Below are positions 52,255 to 59,640 of a stretch of 64,000 nt of DNA, piece by piece. This DNA is from Streptosporangium canum (lineage in GTDB: Bacteria; Actinomycetota; Actinomycetes; Streptosporangiales; Streptosporangiaceae): positions 124,001-188,000 of the forward strand of contig NZ_FOQY01000001.1 in the NCBI RefSeq assembly GCF_900113865.1, given 5' to 3'. The notes under the pieces were generated by a model. It ran no database searches. It had not been told where the DNA came from and worked only from the letters and a program-made list of their open reading frames with translations. Both the position numbers and the translations under genes were made by a program. Position 1 is the stretch's first letter. Each line of letters opens with the position of its first letter.

Positions 52255-53418
52255 CTACTTGAGGAGCTGGCGGGCCATCACCATGCGCTGGATCTGGTTG
52301 GTGCCCTCGTAGATCTGGGTGATCTTGGCGTCGCGCATCATGCGCTCGACCGGGTAGTCGCTGGTGTAGCCGTACCCGCCGAGGAGTTGGACGGCGTCGG
52401 TGGTGATCTCCATGGCCGCGTCGGAGGCGGCGCACTTGGCGGCGCTGGAGAAGAACGTGAGGTCCTTCTGCGGCTCGCCGTGCATGGCCAGCTCCGACTT
52501 GGCGGCGGCGGCGTAGGTGAGCTGCCGGGCTGCCTCCAGCTTCATGGCCATGTCGGCGATCATGAACTGCACGCCCTGGAACTCGGCCACGGCCTTGCCG
52601 AACTGCTTGCGCTCCTTGACATAGCCCACCGCGTAGTCGAGCGCGCCCTGGGCGATGCCGAGCGCCTGGGCGGCGATCGTGATCCGGGTGTGGTCCAGCG
52701 TGGCCAGGGCGGTCTTGAAGCCGGTGCCCGGCTCACCGATCATCCGGGAGGCGGGGATGCGCACGTTCTCCAGGATGACCTGGCGGGTCGGGGAGCCCTT
52801 GATGCCGAGCTTCCTCTCCTTGGGCCCGAAGCTGACGCCCTCGTCGCCCTTCTCCACGACGAACGCGGAGATGCCCCGGGCGCCGGCGCCCGGCTCGGTC
52901 ACGGCCATCACCGTGTAGTACTCCGACACGCCGGCGTTGGTGATCCACATCTTGGCGCCGTTGAGCACGTAGTGGTCGCCGTCGGCCACGGCGCGGGTCT
53001 TCATCGCCGCGGCGTCGCTGCCCGCCTCGGCCTCGGACAGAGCGTAGGAGAACATCGCCTCGCCCCGCGCGACCGGCGCCAGGTAGCGCTGCTTGACCTC
53101 CTCCGAGGCCGACAGCAGCAGCGGGACGGTGCCCAGCTTGTTGACGGCGGGGATCAGCGAGGACGACGCGCAGGCCCGCGCCACCTCCTCGATGACGATG
53201 ACGGTCGCGAGGGCGTCGGCCCCCGTCCCGCCGTACTCCTCGGGGACGTGCACGGCGTGCATGTCGGCGGCGACGAGCGCCTTGTAGACGTCCCAGGGGA
53301 ACTCCCCCGTCTCGTCTGCCTCGGCGGCACGAGGGGCGATCTTCTCGTCGGCAAGAGCGCGGACGGTCTCCCGGAGCATGTCGTGCTCTTCGGGCAGCGC
53401 GTAGAGAGGGAAGCTCAT
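52255..53418 (-). CDS. Acyl-CoA dehydrogenase
   Basis: 387 residues from ATG 53418 (MSFPLYALPEEHDMLRETVR), the usual family start; the upstream extension is rejected. Signature motifs are ALSEAEAGSDAAAMKT (FAD/substrate), WITNAGVSEYYTVMAVT, QFGKAVAEFQGVQFMIADMA and the C-terminal QLLGGYGYTSDYPVERMMRD with catalytic base region YEGTNQIQRMVMARQLL. It oxidises an acyl-CoA to enoyl-CoA with FAD, most like short/medium-chain enzymes. TACTAT lies 6 bases before the ATG, suggesting a leaderless transcript. The divergent neighbour is UDP-glucose dehydrogenase. Confidence 0.92.
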   Translation of the reverse strand: MSFPLYALPEEHDMLRETVRALADEKIAPRAAEADETGEFPWDVYKALVAADMHAVHVPEEYGGTGADALATVIVIEEVARACASSSLIPAVNKLGTVPLLLSASEEVKQRYLAPVARGEAMFSYALSEAEAGSDAAAMKTRAVADGDHYVLNGAKMWITNAGVSEYYTVMAVTEPGAGARGISAFVVEKGDEGVSFGPKERKLGIKGSPTRQVILENVRIPASRMIGEPGTGFKTALATLDHTRITIAAQALGIAQGALDYAVGYVKERKQFGKAVAEFQGVQFMIADMAMKLEAARQLTYAAAAKSELAMHGEPQKDLTFFSSAAKCAASDAAMEITTDAVQLLGGYGYTSDYPVERMMRDAKITQIYEGTNQIQRMVMARQLLK

Positions 53419-53563
53419 GGGCAAATAGTAGGACGTCCAACAAAGTCTGGACCGCTCCACCACATGTGATATGTATCCCTACCTGTTTGTGCAGGTGGCG
53501 AGCGCCAGGAGGGATACCGATACTCTGACGGCACATAATCGGGCAGAAGCGAAAGGAACACCA

Positions 53564-54883
53564 GTGGCCTACCGCCTGACGATGGTGGGAACCGGATACC
53601 TGGGTGCGACGACGTCCGCGTGCATGGCGGAGCTGGGCTTCGAAGTCCTCGGTGTCGACGTGGACGCGGAGAAGATCGCCCGGCTGCAGGCCGGGGATCT
53701 GCCCATCTACGAACCCGGTCTGCAAGAGGTCCTCAGGCGCAACCTCGCCAACGGGCGGCTGCGCTTCACCACCTCCTACGAGGAGGCCGGCGCCTTCGGC
53801 GACGTGCACTTCCTGTGTCTGGGCACCCCGCAGAAACCCGGTGAGTACGGAGCCGACGTCTCCTACCTGGACGCCGCGATCGAGTCGCTGGCCCCGCACC
53901 TGAAGCGCGAATGCCTGGTCCTGGGCAAGTCGACCGTCCCCGTGGGCACCGCCCAGCGCCTGGCCGACAAGCTGGCCCGGCTGGCCCCCATCGGCTCGGG
54001 GGCCGAGCTGGCGTGGAACCCCGAGTTCCTCCGCGAGGGCTTCGCCGTGAAGGACACCCTGTACCCCGACCGGATCGTGCTCGGCGTGGCCTCCGACAAG
54101 GCGGAGAAGGTCATGCGCGAGGTGTACGCCTCCATGCTGGAGATGGGCACCCCGATAGTGATCACCGACTACCCGACCGCCGAGCTGGTCAAGGTCGCCG
54201 CCAACGCCTTCCTGGCCACCAAGATCTCGTTCATCAACGCGATGGCCGAGGTCTGCGAGGCTTCGCACGCCGACGTCAAGCAGCTGTCACTGGCGCTCTC
54301 CTTCGACGACCGCATCGGCGGCAAGTTCCTCAACCCCGGTCTGGGCTTCGGCGGCGGCTGCCTGCCCAAGGACATCCGCGCGTTCATGGCCCGAGCCGGG
54401 GAGCTGGGCGCCGACCAGGCGCTGACCTTCCTGCGCGAGGTGGACGCGATCAACATGCGCCGCCGGGCCCGCATGGTCGACCTGGCCCGCGAGCTGGCCG
54501 GCGGCTCCTTCCGCGGCTGCACGGTCACCGTGCTCGGCGCGGCGTTCAAACCCAACTCCGACGACATCCGCGACTCCCCCGCCCTCGACGTCGCCGTCAA
54601 GATCAGCGAGCAGGGCGGCCGGGTCACCGTCTACGACCCCGTCGCCCAGGAGAACGCCCGGCGGGCCCACCCCGAGCTCTCCTACGGCGAATCCGCCCTG
54701 GAGGCGGCCCGCGACGCCCACGTGGTGCTGCTGCTGACCGAATGGCAGGAGTTCATCGACCTCGACCCCGAGACGCTCGGCGCCGTCGTGGCCACCCGCA
54801 AGATCGTCGACGGCCGCAACGCCCTCGACGCCGAAACCTGGCGCGCCTCCGGCTGGCACTACCGCGCCCTCGGCCGCCCGTAG
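53564..54883 (+). CDS. ugd: UDP-glucose 6-dehydrogenase
   Basis: 439 residues from GTG 53564 with AAAGGA six bases upstream; the open frame to 53471 is untranslated by this reading. TMVGTGYLGATTSACMAELG is the N-terminal NAD site, and GFGGGCLPKDIRAF carries the catalytic Cys; GKSTVPVGTAQ and NPEFLREGFAVKDTLYPDRI are standard. It makes UDP-glucuronate, a precursor for acidic wall polysaccharide, fitting the surrounding glycan genes. It is monocistronic, followed by a strong hairpin. Confidence 0.95.
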   Translation: MAYRLTMVGTGYLGATTSACMAELGFEVLGVDVDAEKIARLQAGDLPIYEPGLQEVLRRNLANGRLRFTTSYEEAGAFGDVHFLCLGTPQKPGEYGADVSYLDAAIESLAPHLKRECLVLGKSTVPVGTAQRLADKLARLAPIGSGAELAWNPEFLREGFAVKDTLYPDRIVLGVASDKAEKVMREVYASMLEMGTPIVITDYPTAELVKVAANAFLATKISFINAMAEVCEASHADVKQLSLALSFDDRIGGKFLNPGLGFGGGCLPKDIRAFMARAGELGADQALTFLREVDAINMRRRARMVDLARELAGGSFRGCTVTVLGAAFKPNSDDIRDSPALDVAVKISEQGGRVTVYDPVAQENARRAHPELSYGESALEAARDAHVVLLLTEWQEFIDLDPETLGAVVATRKIVDGRNALDAETWRASGWHYRALGRP

Positions 54884-54966
54884 TGAGCGGCTGAGGTCCC
54901 GCGTCTCTCGCCGGCCGTACGGCTCCGCCCGCTTGGCGCCACCCGCCGACCGGGGCGCGCTCCGTG

Positions 54967-55000
54967 GCGGCCCGCTCCTCCAGCGTGCGGAGCGGGCCGC
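54967..55000. terminator. Hairpin between ugd and the 41-aa gene
   Basis: GCGGCCCGCTCC (54967-54978) and GGAGCGGGCCGC (54989-55000) form a perfect 12-bp stem with a 10-base loop between convergent genes. It likely terminates both. Confidence 0.65.
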
Positions 55001-55027
55001 CGCGACGCCTGCCCGGCATGGGCGCCG

Positions 55028-55153
55028 CTAGCGAGACGACTCCGAGCTCACGCCGGTCTGGGCGGGCCGGTGGTCATCGCCCGCTCCCATGCTTCCGAGG
55101 ACGGCCAGGACGGCCACGGTGAGCCCGATGACGGCGCGTATCGCATTCCTCAT
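55028..55153 (-). CDS. 41-residue secreted or membrane peptide
   Basis: ATG 55153 is preceded by GGAGG at 9-base spacing. The product MRNAIRAVIGLTVAVLAVLG followed by SMGAGDDHRPAQ and a Ser/Glu tail has a basic start and one hydrophobic helix, like a signal peptide or single-pass anchor. The gene is short and lies between a hairpin and a repeat tract; no family is recognised. Confidence 0.5.
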   Translation of the reverse strand: MRNAIRAVIGLTVAVLAVLGSMGAGDDHRPAQTGVSSESSR

Positions 55154-55487
55154 GATTCTCAGCCTCCGAAACCCTGGAGGTCCCTCCCTTCCCCGAGAGC
55201 CGCCGCTTATCCTCGGTACGGCGGGCTGCTCCGACGGTGATCGGCTCGGTGCGGTCGTTGACGGGACCTGTTCCCCCTTCCGGCCTCCGAGGACGCCGGC
55301 AGCCTCCGGAGACGCCGGACAGCTCCACAAGAGCCCGTCGGACCGGGGAGCCGAGGATCCGTCGGACAGGGGATCCGTCGGACCAGGGAGCCGAGACGCC
55401 GGGCGGCTCCGCGGGAGCCCTTCGGACCGTCGAACCAGGGAACCGTCGAACCAGGGAACCGGGGAACCGTCGAACCGGGGAACCGCC
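55154..55487. other. 334-bp repeat-rich gap downstream of the OmpA lipoprotein
   Basis: No gene is seen. The segment holds degenerate short repeats (GTCGGACCGGGGAGCCGA, GTCGGACAGGGGATCC and similar) between about 55327 and 55400, grading into a cleaner 16-bp tandem array at 55426-55481. Confidence 0.6.
55426..55481. repeat. 16-bp tandem repeat array
   Basis: Units ACCGTCGAACCAGGGA at 55426-55441 and 55442-55457, a half unit ACCGGGGA at 55458-55465, and ACCGTCGAACCGGGGA at 55466-55481. Non-coding. A diverged version continues leftward. Confidence 0.85.
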
Positions 55488-57095
55488 CTACCGGACGGGG
55501 ACGCGCAGCGGAGGGTACTGGGCGATCTTGACCTGTGCCGACGAGGCGCCGGCGGGCAGCGCGAAGAGGCTCCAGAACTCCTTCGTCCGGCCCGGAGCGA
55601 TCTTCTCCGTGCCCACTCGGACGCCCGCCAGCTCGGTGCAGGCGCAGTAGGCGTCGGTCCTGTCGCCGGTCTGCACCATGATCCTGCCCGGAAGGTACTG
55701 CCGCCGGGTGGCGGGGTCCGTCAACCGCACGTTGGCGGCGGCCTGGTACTTGTACGACATCCATTCGGCGGAGCGGTTGAGCTCGTGGTGCCACGCCTCC
55801 GCGTCGCCGTCGTTGGTGATCTTGTAGGTGAGGACGCCCAGATCGCCGGGGAGCCGCCGCAGGCCGGTCACCTCCAGGGTGAACGGCTGCCCGCCGTCCT
55901 TCCCCTGCGCCGTGAGGCCGCGTCCGCCCGGCGCCGGGTCCGCCTCGGGAGTGGTCGCGGGCCGCGTCTCGGCGGGCCGCGGCTTGGCGAACGTCACGGT
56001 GACGCGCCGGTTGCGCCGCCGTCCCTCCTCGTCCTCGTTGCCGTAGAGCGGCCGGCGCGAGCCGTACCCCTTCGCCTGGAAACGTACCCCTGTCCTGGTC
56101 AGCAGGCCGGACAGGGCGCGCTGCACGGACTGGGCCCGGCGCTGGGAGAGCGGGTCGTTGATGGCGTCGGTGCCCGAGGAGTCGGCGTGCCCCTCGACCG
56201 TGATCGTGGCGCCCTCGGAGGCGTCGATCAGCTTGGCCGTACGCGTGAGCACGGCCCTGGACCGGGGCGTCAGGTCGGCCCTGTTCAGCGCGAACAGCAC
56301 GTCGGAGGAGAGGTTGACGTGCAGATCCTTGCCGTCGTCGGTGGTCTCCTCCGACCTGTCGGGCGACTCCGACGGCGTCATGATCCGGTGGCTGACCACG
56401 GTGACCGGCTGAGCCTCGGGGTCGGGGAAGGTCTGCCCGGGAGGCGGCGCGACGGGCTCGTCGCTGATCGGCACGTCCATCATGGGCGGGCCGAGCGGGG
56501 TGACGACGGTGGTGGTGGCCGGGTTCCCCGAGGGGGCGGGCAGAACGGCGTAGACGGACAGCGACTCGCCGGGCTTGATGAAATAGCCGAGGTCGTCACG
56601 CCGCTCGTCGCTGCACAGGCACGGGCTGTCGGCCGGCTTGTACGGCAGCAGCCAGCGGCGCGCGGCCGCGTCCAGCACGCCGATGCCCGAAGCCCAGCGG
56701 ATCTCGCCGAGCGGGCGGGTGTTGTCCCCCAGCTCCCCGGTCCAGGAGATGTTCTCGTCGGTGCCGGTGTTGGAGAGCCTGAGCTGGACCACGAGGTGCT
56801 TGCCCGCGACCCGGTTCAGGCCGACGACCTCGGCCGTGTAGGCCGAGGTATGGGTGCTCCGCGTGCTCGCCAGCGCGGGGCGGGTGTCCGCTCCGGCGCC
56901 GGTCGGCGAGGAGGCGGTGGCCGTCGTCTCAGGGGCCGCCGGCTGTGCGGGCACGGCCCCGGTGGGGCTCGCCGCGACCGTCCCGGACTGGCGTTCCTCG
57001 CCGCCGCCGCCCTGCGGGACACCCGTCAGCCCGCATGACGTCAGCATGACCGTCGCCATCGTCACGGCCGCGAGCGGCGCCGGCTTCCTCACCAT
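55488..57095 (-). CDS. OmpA-family lipoprotein with two duplicated CxC modules
   Basis: 535 residues from ATG 57095 with GAGGAG six bases upstream; the longer frame to 57416 is not used. A lipobox LTSC places the lipidated Cys at 21. Residues 258-370 are an OmpA peptidoglycan-binding domain (VEGHADSSGTDAINDPLSQR, GYGSRRPLYGNEDEEGRRRN). It is flanked by two homologous beta-rich modules, 86-210 and 405-533, each with a CxC pair (PCLCSD at 158-163 and AYCACTE at 482-488) and a similar strand order. The protein probably tethers the membrane to peptidoglycan; the twin modules could bind metal or form disulfides. Confidence 0.85.
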   Translation of the reverse strand: MVRKPAPLAAVTMATVMLTSCGLTGVPQGGGGEERQSGTVAASPTGAVPAQPAAPETTATASSPTGAGADTRPALASTRSTHTSAYTAEVVGLNRVAGKHLVVQLRLSNTGTDENISWTGELGDNTRPLGEIRWASGIGVLDAAARRWLLPYKPADSPCLCSDERRDDLGYFIKPGESLSVYAVLPAPSGNPATTTVVTPLGPPMMDVPISDEPVAPPPGQTFPDPEAQPVTVVSHRIMTPSESPDRSEETTDDGKDLHVNLSSDVLFALNRADLTPRSRAVLTRTAKLIDASEGATITVEGHADSSGTDAINDPLSQRRAQSVQRALSGLLTRTGVRFQAKGYGSRRPLYGNEDEEGRRRNRRVTVTFAKPRPAETRPATTPEADPAPGGRGLTAQGKDGGQPFTLEVTGLRRLPGDLGVLTYKITNDGDAEAWHHELNRSAEWMSYKYQAAANVRLTDPATRRQYLPGRIMVQTGDRTDAYCACTELAGVRVGTEKIAPGRTKEFWSLFALPAGASSAQVKIAQYPPLRVPVR

Positions 57096-57484
57096 GGTGG
57101 GCTCCTCATCCTCGGGCGCGGGGGAAGCCCTCAGGCTAGTGAGCCGACCTTCAGGATCCGTATAGCCCCCCACCACCCCGGGAGAAGCCCCGGAGTCGCC
57201 GGGCGAGCACGCCCGGTCCGCGCTGATCCTCCAGCACGGCGGAGCGGAGGCCCGGCGCGCCTCGATCGCCCTCCACACGTGGCGGGGTCTCCTCCACCTG
57301 CGGGTCTTTCCGTACGGCTCCACCTGCGGGTCTTTCCGTACGGCGCCGTCGCGCAGAATTTCGAGGAGTTCGTGAGCCGCCTGCTCCAGCTCAACGGGGA
57401 GATCACCGCAGGCCAACGTCCGTATGCCTCGGTCGGCACCAAGGACGATCAGGGCACTCTGGATATCGGGGTCTGAGGCCGTAG
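57096..57484. other. Intergenic region upstream of the OmpA lipoprotein
   Basis: About 390 bp with no confident gene. It includes a perfect 26-bp tandem duplication (57293-57344). A plus-strand frame ending at 57476 encodes QNFEEFVSRLLQLNGEITAG and more with a plausible helical look, possibly the 3' remnant of a lost gene, but it has no proper start. The lipoprotein promoter must lie here. Confidence 0.5.
57293..57344. repeat. Perfect 26-bp tandem duplication
   Basis: The unit beginning TCCACCTGCGGGTCTTTCCG at 57293 is repeated exactly at 57319, ending at 57344. It is non-coding by the present annotation. Confidence 0.9.
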
Positions 57485-57523
57485 TTGATGAAGGCCCCCG
57501 TCGTGAACGGGAGCCTTCACCAA
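57485..57523. terminator. Hairpin downstream of DUF397 gene
   Basis: TTG-a-TGAAGGC-c-CCCGT (57485-57501) pairs with ACGGG-a-GCCTTCA-c-CAA (57507-57523), 15 base pairs with two internal mismatches and a 5-base loop. It begins five bases after the DUF397 stop on the minus strand and likely terminates that gene. Confidence 0.65.
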
Positions 57524-57527
57524 CTGG

Positions 57528-57764
57528 TCAGTTGTCGAACTCGCCGAGCTTCACGCCGCCGACGAAGGCGTCCCACTCCGACTGGGTGAAGAACAGTTTC
57601 GGGCCTTCGGGGTTCTTGGAGTCGCGCAGCACGTACAGGGAACCGAGGCCCGCCTTATGGCCGACACCGGGGGTGTCCACCACAGCCACCTCGACGCAGT
57701 TGCCGCCGTTGTCACCGCTGAGCGATGCCTTGTGCCAGACGGCCGTGCTCAGGTCTGCTTCCAT
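57528..57764 (-). CDS. DUF397-domain protein
   Basis: 78 residues. TAVWHKASLSGDNGGNCVEV is the hallmark W-x-K(S)SxS...CVEVA start of DUF397, and LYVLRDSKNPEGPKLFFTQS-EWDAFVGGV is the conserved end. Such small proteins pair with XRE/DUF5753 regulators in differentiating actinomycetes, often as a toxin-antitoxin-like or regulatory switch. Its usual partner, directly upstream and overlapping, is a degraded remnant here, so the gene is probably orphaned. Confidence 0.9.
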   Translation of the reverse strand: MEADLSTAVWHKASLSGDNGGNCVEVAVVDTPGVGHKAGLGSLYVLRDSKNPEGPKLFFTQSEWDAFVGGVKLGEFDN

Positions 57765-58031
57765 GTCGTCATCACCTTCGCCATGAGGTCGATGCTCGCC
57801 CTTGGGGGCAGGGCCTCGGTACGGAGCTCTTCAAAACGGGTGCAGATCTCCGCCACGTCGCGGGGTGGTCGGTGACGTGCCCTTCGACGGCGTAGTCCAC
57901 GTAGACAGTATCCGCGCTCTCTTGGCGCTCGCTATCGCGAACGCCCCACTCAGCCCGGCCGTGACAGTGATATCTCCGGGCGCGATCTGGACTGATATGT
58001 AACGTTTGTCCTCCATCGTCGCCATCGCCGG
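57749..58031 (-). pseudogene. XRE/DUF5753 regulator remnant with two frameshifts
   Basis: Reading the minus strand across three phases recovers a DUF5753-type C-terminus: KRYISVQIAPGDITVTAGLS (phase 1), then ADTVYVDYAVEGHVTDHP (phase 2), then DVAEICTRFEELRTEALPPR and MAKVMTTWKQ (phase 3), ending at 57749 inside the DUF397 start. The N-terminal HTH and two-thirds of the protein are missing. Degradation, not assembly error, is suggested by the missing 5' portion. Confidence 0.75.
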
Positions 58032-58104
58032 CAGGGGGCTCCGACTCCTCCGACGCCTGACCGTGCCGGCCTCTGCGGCACCCTCCTGGCCGCTTGGTCA
58101 CCGC

Positions 58105-58299
58105 GTGAGCGAAACGAGCCCGCACCGCACCGGGCGCTCCGAGCTCGACGTGCGGGTCACCGGAAATCCGGACCAGGAGATCGAGACTCCCGACGGGAGC
58201 GGCTACCTGGAGGCCGCAGCGGCTTTCACCGGTAAGTACAACGGCAGGAAGGTCAGTGGCGAGAACTACGTCGAGATGACCGGCGAGTGGAACTCCTGA
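58105..58299 (+). pseudogene. C-terminal fragment of AttH/hydroxyneurosporene-synthase-like (lipocalin-type) protein
   Basis: The plus frame encodes SELDVRVTGNPDQEIETPDG then YLEAAAAFTGKYNGRKVSGE and NYVEMTGEW. The Y-x-E-x-A...G...GxxVxGxxYxEMTG pattern is the ending of AttH/CrtC-like lipocalin proteins. No upstream part is found; the frame before it is antisense to the regulator remnant. A truncated relic is likely. Confidence 0.6.
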
Positions 58300-58337
58300 C
58301 TACCGGCGAAGCCATCCTCGCCTGACGCAATCCGACC

Positions 58338-58370
58338 TCACCCCGGGATCGACCACTGATCCCGGGGTGA
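58338..58370. terminator. Perfect 13-bp hairpin downstream of marR
   Basis: TCACCCCGGGATC (58338-58350) and GATCCCGGGGTGA (58358-58370) with a 7-base loop, lying 20 bases past the marR stop and 38 bases past the AttH-like fragment. It is likely bidirectional. Confidence 0.75.
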
Positions 58371-58390
58371 ACCATGGGGAGAAGACGGCC

Positions 58391-58804
58391 TCAGTCGGGG
58401 GAGTGCAGGACAGTGTGCAGCAGCTGGACGAGCTGGTCGCCGTCTTGCGGGTCGAGCCGGGCTGTCGCAGGCGTCAGTGCGCGTCGGACCTCGCCGTACA
58501 CCTGCTCCGCCAGTTCCAGGCCGGCGGGGGTGAGGAACACATCGACGACGCGGCGGTCTTGAGGGTTTTTGCCCCTGGCCACCAGCCCCCGGCGTTCGGC
58601 ACGGTCGATGAGGCCGGACAGGGTCGATTTGTCCAGGCCGAGGAACGCGGCAAGCTCGGTCATGCGTGGGCGGCGGTCGCGGAGGATGCCGAGGACCCGC
58701 AGTTGGGTGAGTGAGAGGTCGCGCTCGGCTCCGATGCGGGTGAGCACGCCCACCACCTGGAAGGTGCTGCGGACGAGGGCATCCACGAGGGCGTCGGAAG
58801 TCAT
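58391..58804 (-). CDS. MarR-family transcriptional regulator
   Basis: 137 residues. The winged helix-turn-helix runs through LTQLRVLGILRDRRPRMTEL, AAFLGLDKSTLSGLIDRAER and RGLVARGKNPQDRRVVDVFL (the wing with conserved DxR). It is probably autoregulated through the palindrome just upstream. No intact co-regulated neighbour is present; flanking genes are remnants. Confidence 0.92.
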   Translation of the reverse strand: MTSDALVDALVRSTFQVVGVLTRIGAERDLSLTQLRVLGILRDRRPRMTELAAFLGLDKSTLSGLIDRAERRGLVARGKNPQDRRVVDVFLTPAGLELAEQVYGEVRRALTPATARLDPQDGDQLVQLLHTVLHSPD

Positions 58805-58826
58805 GTGCCCACGCTACTCGCCATGC

Positions 58827-58839
58827 TTTGTACTACAAA
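58827..58839. promoter_or_regulatory. Candidate MarR operator
   Basis: TTTGTA-C-TACAAA is a perfect 13-bp palindrome 22 bases upstream of the marR start, a typical spacing and AT-rich composition for MarR autoregulatory sites. Confidence 0.65.
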
Positions 58840-59216
58840 CTACTGGGCTGGAAGGCCGGCTCACTCAGCGCGTCCCGCGTTCCTCCGGGGCTGTTCTCAG
58901 GCCGCGCAGGGCGTAGTAGGCGCGGGGCTGCACGGTGTCCGGGGTCGAGGGACAACGGGACAGTCATTAGCGGTACGGGCTGTTCGAGCAGGTCAGGGCG
59001 GTGCACGACCGGCAGTGTCGAGTCGGCTTTTCGGCCCGGACACGGCGGGACAGTCCGGCGCGGCAACACGATCTTCAGTGTTTCCACAGGTCGCGGCGGC
59101 CATCCGCACCATGATCCATCGCACCGCCAATGGCTGTCCCCGCGTTCCTCGACCCCGGCCTACCAGAAATCCTCCGGCTGTCTTCCAGCTCAAGGGGACG
59201 ATCAGGGGGGTGGCCG
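58840..59216. other. Gene-free segment between marR and TetR remnant
   Basis: About 380 bp with several overlapping short frames but none with family character or a ribosome binding site. The divergent partner normally found opposite marR is absent. Confidence 0.5.
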
Positions 59217-59456
59217 TCATGGGACGGCGGGTTCTGCGATCTTCGCTAATGCCCACAGTCCCTCCAGCACCTCGACCGAGGTGGGCGCGTTCGCCGGATC
59301 GCGGAGGCTCTGTGTCATCACGCCGGCCATCAGCGCTGTCTGAATCATGCCGAGCGTGCGGGCGGAATGCTCGGAGACGCTCTCCTCCGGCACACTTTGC
59401 AGGATTCCGGCCATGCCGCGCCAGCCTTCGGCGACGCCGCCGGCCCGCGATCGAGC
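59217..59456 (-). pseudogene. C-terminal fragment of a TetR-family regulator
   Basis: The minus frame reads AEGWRGMAGILQSVPEESVS, TLGMIQTALMAGVMTQSLRD and VEVLEGLWALAKIAEPAVP, a typical TetR ligand-domain ending. The coding character stops abruptly near 59447 where an unrelated plus-strand fragment starts; there is no HTH. Confidence 0.6.
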
Positions 59457-59640
59457 AGGCCTATGGCAAGAAGGCCGGCGCCGTCAAGGAGGGTGGCGCG
59501 TACCCCAACAACCTGAAGATCACGGATGAGGCCTTCGCGCCGACCTCTGACGACCTGCTTCAGGGACGGTTCCTCGTGCTGCGCCGCGGCGAGAAGTCGA
59601 TCGGCGGCGTTGTCATCGGCCCTGACGTGGATGGGGATGT
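59447..59640 (+). pseudogene. Unidentified gene fragment
   Basis: A plus-strand stretch encodes AIEQAYGKKAGAVKEGGAYP, NNLKITDEAFAPTSDDLLQG and RFLVLRRGEKSIGGVVIGPD with convincing protein-like composition but no start codon, upstream body or proper end; it runs into the antisense of the Gfo/Idh gene. The family is not recognised. Confidence 0.45.

Noticed and set aside
55426-55481. GGTTCGA-like elements on the minus strand resembling tRNA T-arms
   Set aside because: They are part of a 16-bp tandem repeat; no acceptor, D or anticodon stems can be folded around them.
57279-57476. 65-codon plus-strand frame upstream of the DUF397 gene
   Set aside because: Its first half is the tandem 26-bp duplication and antisense GC-rich sequence; only the last 40 codons look protein-like, so it is at most a relic.
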